Shown one piece after another: positions 8,079 through 17,231 of a DNA stretch of 64,000 bases. Numbering within the stretch: the first letter of the stretch is position 1; every line of letters starts with the position of its first letter. The position numbers were made by a program, and so were the translations under genes. This stretch comes from Streptomyces hoynatensis (lineage in GTDB: Bacteria > Actinomycetota > Actinomycetes > Streptomycetales > Streptomycetaceae). The DNA lies in assembly GCF_003626535.1 (NCBI RefSeq), contig NZ_RBAL01000018.1:62001-126000 (forward strand), in the 5' to 3' direction. Under the pieces are notes generated by a model. It did not search any database. It saw only the letters and a list, made by a program, of their open reading frames with translations, and was not told where the DNA came from.

Positions 8079-8879
8079 TCAGTCGCCGAGAAGGCTCAGG
8101 TCGTCCTTGACGAGGGTCCTGGTGCGGAGCAGTTCGGTGATGAGGTTGTGGTTTATCGCGTTGCCCGCCGGGGGCGCGACCTCCTCGTCCAGCAGTCCGC
8201 TCACGCCTCTCCCGCTGAGGTTCCTGCGCACCTTGGCCACGATGTGGGCCGCCTGCTTGGGGGTCCAGGTGTGCCCCGGGCCGAGGGCGTTCAGCCGGTC
8301 GGCGACCTGGGCCCAGGTGAGGGGCTGCGGCGTGGGGTCGTTGCGCAGGTAGCGCTGGGCGAGGCAGACGAGCACCAGCTTTTCCCGCTCGCCGAGTTCG
8401 TACGGCTCCTCGCCCGTCTCCTCCTCCCGGGAACCGTCCCGCGCCGTGGGGGGGCGCAGCCCCGCGGAGGCGGTGACGCGGATCTCCAGGAGGTACTCGG
8501 CGCGCCGCGTGACGACGAACAGCGGGGTGTAGCCGGTCGGCAGCTCGGCCTGGTTGCCGCCGAGCAGCAGCCGGGAGTCGGGGAACCTGATGGGGGCGCG
8601 GCCGATGTTGGTCAGCATCCAGCGGGAGTACTCGCGGGTGATCACCCCCTGCCGGCGGCTGACGTGCTTGTCGTGGCCGCCGACGGAGACGTGCACCTCG
8701 GGCTCGTTGCGGCCGAAGACCAGCGTGAAGCCGGCGTCGGGCGCCACGCTCATTCCCCCGTTGGCGCCCAGCACGAACAGCGTGCCGGCCGGTGCCGGCG
8801 CCGCGGTGGGGGGTGGGCCGCCGCTGAGGCTGCCCGTGCCCCTCGGCAGCAGGATGACCTTGCTCGCCCCGTTCGCCAT
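8079..8879 (-). CDS. FHA-domain protein with C-terminal winged-helix-like region
   Basis: A 266-residue cytoplasmic protein. The FHA fold (about residues 35-135) has the phosphothreonine-binding landmarks FGR (55-57), HVSRRQ (72-77) and the TNIG turn (90-93). The C-terminal part (about 160-260) reads YELGEREKLVLVCLAQRYL, then LTWAQVADRLNAL and WTPKQAAHIVAKVRRNL, which looks like a winged helix-turn-helix. An acidic linker (REEETGEEP) joins the two. The ATG at 8879 has an AGGAAGGGG ribosome-binding site. It is divergent from the small unknown protein and the KAP-receiver gene. FHA domains read Thr phosphorylation, and a Ser/Thr kinase lies about 5.5 kb away. The target is unknown. Confidence 0.75.
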   Translation of the reverse strand: MANGASKVILLPRGTGSLSGGPPPTAAPAPAGTLFVLGANGGMSVAPDAGFTLVFGRNEPEVHVSVGGHDKHVSRRQGVITREYSRWMLTNIGRAPIRFPDSRLLLGGNQAELPTGYTPLFVVTRRAEYLLEIRVTASAGLRPPTARDGSREEETGEEPYELGEREKLVLVCLAQRYLRNDPTPQPLTWAQVADRLNALGPGHTWTPKQAAHIVAKVRRNLSGRGVSGLLDEEVAPPAGNAINHNLITELLRTRTLVKDDLSLLGD

Positions 8880-9040
8880 GCACGTCCCCTTCCTCGGCGG
8901 GCCCTCCGGCCCCTCTCCCGGGTCCGACGGCGGCCGCTCACGCTAGCCCGCCGGGGCCGGGACGGGTCCCGGGCCGGCGCGCGAGGCTGGGCGATTCGGC
9001 GTTTCCCGCGGCGGCACGGTCCCAGCGCGCTCCCTCGCGT

Positions 9041-9064
9041 ACCGGCGAACCGGCGAACCGGCGA
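9041..9064. repeat. Three tandem copies of ACCGGCGA
   Basis: An 8-bp unit is repeated exactly three times in the intergenic DNA between the divergent FHA gene and the small unknown gene. No function is apparent. Confidence 0.8.
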
Positions 9065-9218
9065 ACGGGCTCGGGCGCCGCCCCCCGGGCACCGCCCCCG
9101 GGCGGCGTCCGGCTCTCGCGGCCCGCCCCCGCCGCCCGCGCCGCCGTCGAGTGGTGGGGGCACGGCGCCGGTGGCACGCTGAAAGCAATGTTCCCGAATG
9201 CCACGAGGTGAGAACGGC

Positions 9219-9623
9219 ATGACGATCACGAGCAAGCGCGAGGAAGCCACCGAGCAGATGGCCGGCACGTCCGGCATGCCCACGGCCAATTTCGTTCCGG
9301 ACGCGCTGAGTCGCAGTAGCGAAGAGACCGGCAAGGTGGTGCGCTCGGGGGAACCGACCAGCACCTTCTGGCACTTCGCCGACTTTCGCTGGCACGGGGA
9401 ATTCCTGCACACCGAGACGCTGCCGACCTCGCAGGTCAACGACTTCAGTCAGGTCGCCGTGTCGATTTGTGAGCTCGACGCGAACAGCAGGCCGTTCATC
9501 GGCAATGCCCGGCTTGAGGTCTACAACGTGGCGCCGTTCAGGGACGGCCGCATCATCGTGCGCGGGAACGTCGAGTGGCAGAGCGACCTCAACGTCCGGC
9601 TGAACTACATCATCGTCAACTAG
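9219..9623 (+). CDS. Small protein of unknown function, probable beta-sandwich
   Basis: A 134-residue protein that I do not recognise. ATG 9219 (MTITSKREE) is chosen over 9198 because AGGTGA lies 8 bp before it. The N-terminal 45 residues look disordered (Ser/Thr/Glu-rich). The rest alternates hydrophobic and polar residues in a beta pattern (SQVAVSICELD, FIGNARLEVYNVAPF, GRIIVRGNVEW, LNVRLNYIIVN), suggesting a compact all-beta domain. There is no signal peptide or membrane segment. GC content is visibly lower than in its neighbours, which hints at transfer. It precedes the KAP-receiver gene on the same strand with a 274-bp gap. Confidence 0.65.
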   Translation: MTITSKREEATEQMAGTSGMPTANFVPDALSRSSEETGKVVRSGEPTSTFWHFADFRWHGEFLHTETLPTSQVNDFSQVAVSICELDANSRPFIGNARLEVYNVAPFRDGRIIVRGNVEWQSDLNVRLNYIIVN

Positions 9624-9897
9624 GGTTTCTGTCCACGGAGGTTGGTGACAGCGATCGCTGAGGTCCGATCTCTGAAATGGGTGAGGGCCTTCTGGCTCGG
9701 TGTGGATTGCGACATCTGTACCGGCGACCGGACAGGCCCTCATGCCGCACCGTAACGCACCACTGACGGAGAGCGGCCGTCTGCGGGTGGACCACCCGCC
9801 GCCGCACGCTCCCGACTCTCACCCACCGCAGCTCCCTCACTGCGAAGAGCGACTACGATGGGAAGGGCCCGTCCCGGCGCGCGGGGAGGAACGAGCG
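9624..9897. other. Intergenic DNA with palindromes, possible decayed mobile-element edge
   Basis: This stretch has lower GC than its surroundings. It carries the 12-bp palindrome CAGCGATCGCTG (9649-9660) and a 9-bp inverted repeat TGAGGGCCT / AGGCCCTCA about 40 bp apart (near 9682 and 9733). No conserved protein is readable through it. A frame open to 9700 joins the KAP gene but looks non-coding before 9898. A -10-like TACGAT lies at 9854-9859. Confidence 0.4.
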
Positions 9898-11697
9898 GTG
9901 GCCAGTGGCGAGTTGGGCTTCTCCCTGCTGAACGACGAGCCGGTGCCGGCCGTGGACGCCGACCTGCTGGGCGCCGGCGGGGTCGCCCAGGAGCTGGCCG
10001 CCCTGCTCCTCGCCTCCCGGCAGGCGACGCCCTTCACGCTCGCGGTGGACGCCGGCTGGGGCATGGGCAAGAGCAGCCTGATGCGGATGATGGACGCGGA
10101 GCTCACGCGGGCCGAGGGAGTCCACACCGTCTGGTACAACGCCTGGACCTCGACCGGCGCCGATGCCCTCGAAGGGCTCATCAAGTCGGTGCTGACGCGC
10201 TTCGATCGCCGGCTGCTGCGCCGGGCGCTCGCGCGGCTCGCCGGGCAGGGCGCCCTCGCCCGCGCCGCGCGCGCCTCCTCCGTGCTGGCCGCCGGGCCGT
10301 TCGGGGTCGCCGGGCTGGTCGACCAGCTGTGGCGGTCTCTCTCGGCGAGTCCCGAGGCCCGCAACGAGATGCGGGAGGCCCTGCGGGACCTGACCCAGGA
10401 GTGGTCGCCGCCCGGCCCCGGCGACTCCAGGCGGCTCCTCGTCGTCTTCGTCGACGACCTCGACCGCTGCGCGGAGGAGACGGTGCTCGCGGTCTGCGAG
10501 GCGGTGAAGGTCTACCTGGACGTGCCGGGGCTCGCCTTCGTCGTGGGCTGCGACCGCACGGCGCTCGCCCCCGGCGGCCTGCTGCGTGAACTCTCCCCCG
10601 CGGGCACGGCGTTCATGGAGAAGATCTTCCAGACCAGTTACCGGGTGCCCGCGCCCGCCAACCGGGAGGTGCGGGCCTTCGTTCGGCACTGCGCCCGGCA
10701 GTCGGGCATCCACTCCCTGCTGAACGCCGACCTGGTCTCCCTCGTCGCCGCCCGCTCCGAGGGCAATCCGCGCCGCATCAAACGGCTGATCAACGGCCTG
10801 GTCCTGGAGATGAGACTCAACCCGCTGTGGCAGGACTTCGGGCCGAGGGCCGCGGACGCGGCGGTCAGGACCCTGCTGTTGCAGACCCTGTACCCGGGGT
10901 TCTACCGGATGCTGGCCGGTCCCGGCGCCGTGCACGGCGACGTCCTCGCGGAGTTCCGCACCTACCGGCGGGTCAGGCGGGTGCTGCTGCGGCTGCCCGA
11001 GGGCAGCCCGGGCGAGGTGGACGTGGCGCGGTTCCTGACGGAGCACGAGGTGCCGCCCCCGGCCGGGGACGACCCGGCGGAGAGCGCGGCGGCCCTGGAG
11101 CGGCTGGAGGCCCAACTCCCCAGCGGCTTCCCCGAACTGGCCGTCGACCAGGATTTCACCTCGCTGGTCGAGGACCTGATGGACCTGCCCAGGGCGGGCG
11201 AGTTGATCCGCCTGCTGAGGCGCCAGGCGCCCCCGCCGTCCTCCGGCCTCGGCGGCGGGCACTTCCCCGGGCACCTGCCGCACGGCCCCGAAGGCGAGGA
11301 GCGCACCGCGCGGGACGCCCCGCTCGCGGGACTGCGTGTGCTGTGGATCGACGACAACCCGTCGAGCGTTGAGGGCGAGGCCCTCGAACTGCGCCGCGCC
11401 GGGGCCCTGGTGGCGGTGGTCAGGAACCGGGCCGAGGCCATGATGCACCTCGCCGCCGGGCCCCGCGACCTGCTGGTCTCCGACATCACCAGGGACGGGG
11501 ACAAGGAGGCCGGCTTCCTGGACGTGGCCCGGCTGCGGGAGGACGGCCACTACACGGGACCGGTGATCTTCTACACCGGCCGGGTGACTCCCTGGCGCGA
11601 GGCGCGGGCCGCCGCCCTCGGCGCCCTGGGCATCACCGCGGACCCGGACGTCCTCCAGCGCCTTGCCCTCGCCGCCGGACGCCGCCCCACCCGCTGA
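9898..11697 (+). CDS. KAP-family P-loop NTPase fused to a C-terminal receiver-like domain
   Basis: A 599-residue protein. GTG 9898 is chosen because GGGGAGGA sits 7 bp before it; the frame is open upstream to 9700 but with non-protein-like sequence. The KAP NTPase has Walker A in AGWGMGKSSLM (Lys58), the YNAWT segment, Walker B LLVVFVDDLDRC (Asp186-187), GCDRTAL, and NPRRIKRLING near residue 290, all diagnostic of KAP ATPases. Residues about 479-589 form a receiver-like domain with Asp485/486 (WIDDNP), a possible phosphoacceptor Asp529 (VSDITRD) and Thr560 (FYTGR), but the usual Lys is absent. A hydrophobic stretch (about 126-145) may insert in the membrane. KAP ATPases are implicated in phage exclusion and membrane signalling; the role here is inferred only. 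Confidence 0.85.
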   Translation: MASGELGFSLLNDEPVPAVDADLLGAGGVAQELAALLLASRQATPFTLAVDAGWGMGKSSLMRMMDAELTRAEGVHTVWYNAWTSTGADALEGLIKSVLTRFDRRLLRRALARLAGQGALARAARASSVLAAGPFGVAGLVDQLWRSLSASPEARNEMREALRDLTQEWSPPGPGDSRRLLVVFVDDLDRCAEETVLAVCEAVKVYLDVPGLAFVVGCDRTALAPGGLLRELSPAGTAFMEKIFQTSYRVPAPANREVRAFVRHCARQSGIHSLLNADLVSLVAARSEGNPRRIKRLINGLVLEMRLNPLWQDFGPRAADAAVRTLLLQTLYPGFYRMLAGPGAVHGDVLAEFRTYRRVRRVLLRLPEGSPGEVDVARFLTEHEVPPPAGDDPAESAAALERLEAQLPSGFPELAVDQDFTSLVEDLMDLPRAGELIRLLRRQAPPPSSGLGGGHFPGHLPHGPEGEERTARDAPLAGLRVLWIDDNPSSVEGEALELRRAGALVAVVRNRAEAMMHLAAGPRDLLVSDITRDGDKEAGFLDVARLREDGHYTGPVIFYTGRVTPWREARAAALGALGITADPDVLQRLALAAGRRPTR

Positions 11698-11815
11698 ACC
11701 CGGCGGCCGGCCACGGGGTGGCGCGTGGCGTGTCCTTCCGCCGACGCCCTCCTTGTCAGGCTCACCGAGTGTGCGCCGGGCAGTGCGGTGGGGCCGGGCG
11801 GTCTGCGGGTCGGGT

Positions 11816-12583
11816 TCACGGGGTGGGGGTGGGGGCGCGGCCGTCGCGGGGGCCGAACACCTCCAGGGCGTCGGCGTCCGTGGCGCGGGCGTACAGGAAG
11901 TAGTCCGCCCACTCGGCGGCCTCGGGGTAGCCGGACTCGCGGCCGACGCGGGCGACGGCCTCCGCGATGCCGAAGTCGGTGGTGCGCAGTTCGACGCCGG
12001 GGCCGAGCAGGGCCCAGTGCGCGCCGCTTCGGCCGTACGGCATGCCGACGCTGCCGGGGTTGACCACCAGGCGCCCGTGGGCGAGCCGCACGAACGGCAT
12101 GTGTGTGTGCCCGCAGACCACCGTCCGCAGGGCCGGGTCGAGGCCCTCGAACACCTCCTCCCAGCGATCGAGGCGCGAGTCGACGAGGACGACCTCCTCG
12201 TCGTCCCTGGGCGTGGCGTGGCAGAACAGCACCTCGCCGAGGCCGCGCACGGGCAGGGAAAGCCAGCGGGGCAGGCCGCCCAGCAGCTCCAGGTGGTCGG
12301 GACGCAACTGCTCGGCGGCCCAGGGTGCGATGGGGTCGGGAATCTCGCCGAGCCGTCCGGCGCGGTACTCCACCAGCTCCCGGTCGGCGTTGCCGCCGAT
12401 CCACACGACGCGCTCGCCGAGTCCCCGCAACAGGTCGATTACCTCGGCGGGTTGGGGGCCCGCGGCGATGTCGCCGGTGAGGACGAGGCGATCGGCCGCC
12501 TGCACGTCGGGCTCGGCGAGCACCGCCTCAAGAGCGGGCAGGACCCCGTGGATGTCGGAGAGTACGGCTATCCGGTTCAGCAT
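11816..12583 (-). CDS. Metallophosphoesterase (YfcE/DUF2851-like phosphodiesterase)
   Basis: A 255-residue calcineurin-like phosphoesterase. The dinuclear metal motifs occur in order: AVLSDIHG (Asp10, His12), LTGDIAAGP, GNADRE (in place of GNHD), FCHATP and GHTHMPF, then VVNPGSVGMP, which is typical of the YfcE-type family. The start is ATG 12583; the frame stays open upstream but loses coding character. It converges with the KAP gene 119 bp away. Likely a cytosolic phosphodiesterase of unknown substrate. Confidence 0.88.
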   Translation of the reverse strand: MLNRIAVLSDIHGVLPALEAVLAEPDVQAADRLVLTGDIAAGPQPAEVIDLLRGLGERVVWIGGNADRELVEYRAGRLGEIPDPIAPWAAEQLRPDHLELLGGLPRWLSLPVRGLGEVLFCHATPRDDEEVVLVDSRLDRWEEVFEGLDPALRTVVCGHTHMPFVRLAHGRLVVNPGSVGMPYGRSGAHWALLGPGVELRTTDFGIAEAVARVGRESGYPEAAEWADYFLYARATDADALEVFGPRDGRAPTPTP

Positions 12584-12897
12584 GGTGACACTCTGGGGCC
12601 GGTGGGGCCCGCGGCGGGAGGGGTGTTCGCCCGCCGCGGAGCGGAAGGAGGGCCGAACGCCGGTGAGGCGGCGAGCCGTTGCGCGGGCCGCCGCGCACGG
12701 CGGGCCGGTGGGCCGGGGAGCCGTGGTTCCCCGGACGGCCGGCGTCAGGGCGCCGTCGGCCCGGCGCCCTGACGCGGGTTCCGGTGTCTCAGGCCACGGC
12801 CGTGCCGGTGACCGTCGTGCCCGTCGCGTCCCCGAGCGCGGGTGGGCCGTAGGTGAGGACGTGCGGATCCCAGGCCGGCCGGAAGGGAACCACGGCC
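12584..12897. other. Intergenic stretch; possible gene-end remnant at 12789-12897
   Basis: This is 314 bp without a called gene. On the minus strand, 12897-12789 reads as an open frame ending TGA with protein-like text (PFRPAWDPHVLTYGPP), but no start codon or ribosome-binding site belongs to it. It may be the tail of a truncated or frameshifted gene, or chance. Nothing else is seen. Confidence 0.3.
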
Positions 12898-13503
12898 TCA
12901 CTCCTCGCCCTCGGGCAGCAGGATCTCGAACTTCTTCGACCGCTCGCCCGTGGTCTCCTCGACGTAGGAGAGGATGCCGCCCGGGCCGCCGATCCGGAGG
13001 ACCGCCTCTCCGGTGGCCGTGAATCCCGGCGGGTACCGGCCGGAGAGTTCCTCCCCCGCCGGGGACTCCTCCAGGGCGCCGAGGCTGGGGTAGGCGTCCT
13101 CGCGCGCCTTCCACTCGAAACCGTATCCATAGGGTGCGAACCAGCCCTCGTCCTGCCCGAGGTTGACAATCGTCAGCCGAAGACGCGCCAACACCCCGTC
13201 GTCGTCCGGCACATAATCGACGCCCTCCACGGTGAGCGAGAACTCGGTCCGGAGCGAACGATCCTCCGGGTGGGTGGACACCCAGGTCACCGTGTCCCCC
13301 GGCGCAAGCCGCGGCGGCTCCTCCGCCGGCTCTTCTTCCGCGGGGGACGCGGAGGCCGTGGCGCCTGGCTGCCCGTCCTCGGCAGAGGCCGACGTGGACG
13401 CCTCGCCTTCCCGCGCCTCCGGCTGCGGCTGCGAGGAACACCCCGCCCCACCGGCCACCGCCAGCACCACCAGCCCCGCCGCGAGCACGCCGCGTAACCG
13501 CAT
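12898..13503 (-). CDS. Secreted lipoprotein, DUF4352-like
   Basis: A 201-residue predicted lipoprotein. The N-terminus (MRLRGVLAAGLVVLAVAGGAGCSS) is a signal peptide with a lipobox ending at Cys22. A low-complexity Ser/Glu/Pro linker (about 25-65) precedes a domain of about 130 residues with immunoglobulin-like beta strands (LTVEGVDYV, LARLRLTIVNLG, FEWKAREDAYPSL, GEAVLRIGGPGG), resembling DUF4352 or telomeric-repeat-like extracellular domains. It is expected on the outer face of the membrane. It stands alone between a phosphoesterase and an acetyltransferase and its function is unknown. Confidence 0.75.
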   Translation of the reverse strand: MRLRGVLAAGLVVLAVAGGAGCSSQPQPEAREGEASTSASAEDGQPGATASASPAEEEPAEEPPRLAPGDTVTWVSTHPEDRSLRTEFSLTVEGVDYVPDDDGVLARLRLTIVNLGQDEGWFAPYGYGFEWKAREDAYPSLGALEESPAGEELSGRYPPGFTATGEAVLRIGGPGGILSYVEETTGERSKKFEILLPEGEE

Positions 13504-13668
13504 GTCTCCTCCCCTTCTGGCACCGTCCTTCGATGCCCAGCCCGCGAGGGGGGACTCCCCACCCTCGGCGCATCATGATCACACAAAGCACACGGCTCGC
13601 GCGCGCCCATTGATCGTCTGGACAGCCGGTGAAGACGGACTGCGCGGCCGCCCGTTCGCGGCGAGCGG

Positions 13669-14250
13669 TCAGAGGGGGCGGACGACGCGGGCCGGGTTGC
13701 CGACCGCGACCACGTTGGCGGGAATGTCCCGGGTGACGACCGCCCCCGCGCCGATGACGCTGTTCTCGCCGATCGTCACCCCGGGCAGCACGATCACGCC
13801 GCCGCCGAGCCACACGTTGTCGCCGAGGGTGATGGGCCGGGCCGCCTCCAGCTTGTCCCGCCGCGGCTCCGCCTCCAGCGGGTGGGTCGGGGTGAGGAGT
13901 TGCACGTTGGGCCCGATCTGGCAGTCCTCGCCGATGGTGACGGCGGCCACGTCCAGGGCGGTGAGGTTGAAGTTGACGAAGGTGCGGGCGCCGATGGAGA
14001 GGTGGCTGCCGTAGTCCACGTACAGCGGCGGCCGCACGTGCGCCTCTTCCCCGAGGTGGCCGAGCAGTTCGGCCAGGATCGGCCGGGCGGCGCCGGCGTC
14101 CTCGGCATAGGCGGCCTGGTACCGCGCGGCGAGGCGCGCGGCCCGCTGCTGCCGCACGGCGATCTCGGGGTCGTCGGCGATGTAGAGGTCGCCGGCCAGC
14201 ATGCGCTCGTGCTGGCTGCGCGGGTCCTGGGCGAAGTAGTCCTTCGGCAT
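13669..14250 (-). CDS. Sugar O-acetyltransferase, left-handed beta-helix (Maa/LacA type)
   Basis: A 193-residue acetyl-CoA-dependent acetyltransferase of the maltose/galactoside family. The N-terminal Maa cap (MLAGDLYIADDPEI) is followed by hexapeptide repeats (IGARTFVNFN, IGEDCQIGPNVQL, LGDNVWLGGGVIVLPGVTIGENSVIGAGAVVT). The catalytic His lies in TPTHPL, and the C-terminal signature is DIPANVVAVGNPARVVRPL. The start is ATG 14250 (MPKDYFAQD). It probably acetylates a hexose or glucoside. It may be partly coupled to the kinase gene upstream, with 141 bp and a weak hairpin between them. Confidence 0.9.
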   Translation of the reverse strand: MPKDYFAQDPRSQHERMLAGDLYIADDPEIAVRQQRAARLAARYQAAYAEDAGAARPILAELLGHLGEEAHVRPPLYVDYGSHLSIGARTFVNFNLTALDVAAVTIGEDCQIGPNVQLLTPTHPLEAEPRRDKLEAARPITLGDNVWLGGGVIVLPGVTIGENSVIGAGAVVTRDIPANVVAVGNPARVVRPL

Positions 14251-14292
14251 GGCCACGACCGTATACGCAGGCAACGCGCCGTCCGCGCCACC

Positions 14293-14310
14293 CCCTTGCC
14301 CCCGCAAGGG
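14293..14310 (-). terminator. Short hairpin between the kinase and acetyltransferase genes
   Basis: A 7-bp stem (CCCTTGC / GCAAGGG) with a CCCC loop lies 82 bp downstream of the kinase stop. It is short, so it may be only an attenuator. Confidence 0.4.
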
Positions 14311-14391
14311 CCGCCGACCGGCCTCCGACCGGGCTGCCGCCCGGGCCGCGGGGCCCGCCGGACCTCGTGCCCGGCCGCCGGGCGGCGCAGG

Positions 14392-16896
<2,505 letters not shown>

Positions 16897-16947
16897 GGTT
16901 CCCGATCCCCCCGCTCCCCCACTGCAACGGTTCCCGTCCGCAGGCGC

Positions 16948-16953
16948 ATCGTA
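16948..16953 (-). promoter_or_regulatory. -10 element for the kinase gene
   Basis: TACGAT on the minus strand lies 52 bp upstream of GTG 16896. No good -35 is seen, which is common for Streptomyces vegetative promoters. This is the only promoter-like element between the kinase and the divergent pectin promoter. Confidence 0.4.
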
Positions 16954-17066
16954 GCCGGAGCGGCCCCCGTGTGCCGAGGCCCGCGGGCGAGGGGGCGGGC
17001 GGGCGGGCAAGGGGCCTTCGGGCCGCCCGCGGGTCGCCGAACCGGGCCCGTGACAGGGATGACGAC

Positions 17067-17077
17067 ATTCGTATGAC
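17067..17077. promoter_or_regulatory. Extra half-site of the pectin operator
   Basis: ATTCGTATGAC resembles the right arm (GTTCGATATGAC) of the palindrome at 17131-17157. It lies upstream of the -35 of the pectin promoter, about 70 bp from the main operator, so DNA looping or cooperative binding is possible. Confidence 0.4.
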
Positions 17078-17095
17078 GCCAGAGCACGCGAGGGA

Positions 17096-17124
17096 TTGAC
17101 ATGCACTTGACCAGATCCTACGTT
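17096..17124 (+). promoter_or_regulatory. Promoter of the pectin operon
   Basis: A consensus -35 TTGACA (17096-17101) and -10 TACGTT (17119-17124) are separated by 17 bp. The predicted start site is about 17131, at the left end of the 27-bp palindrome. The leader to the GTG at 17232 is about 100 bases. Confidence 0.75.
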
Positions 17125-17130
17125 CCAGGC

Positions 17131-17157
17131 GTCATTTCGAACTCTGTTCGATATGAC
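17131..17157. promoter_or_regulatory. 27-bp palindromic operator of the pectin operon
   Basis: The left arm GTCATTTCGAAC and right arm GTTCGATATGAC match at 11 of 12 positions around a TCT centre. It begins at the predicted transcription start, the position expected for a repressor. The cognate regulator is not identified; no IclR or GntR regulator gene lies beside it. Confidence 0.7.
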
Positions 17158-17231
17158 GAACGCCGGGCCGCCCCCTCGCGCACGCGCGCACGGTCCGGTC
17201 GCCCGCAAACCCCCCACCACAGAGGTGTGAT

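Noticed and set aside
9853..11550. Long antisense open frame opposite the KAP gene
   Set aside because: High GC keeps all frames open. The sequence is rich in Arg, Gly and Pro without domains, and the KAP motifs are on the plus strand.
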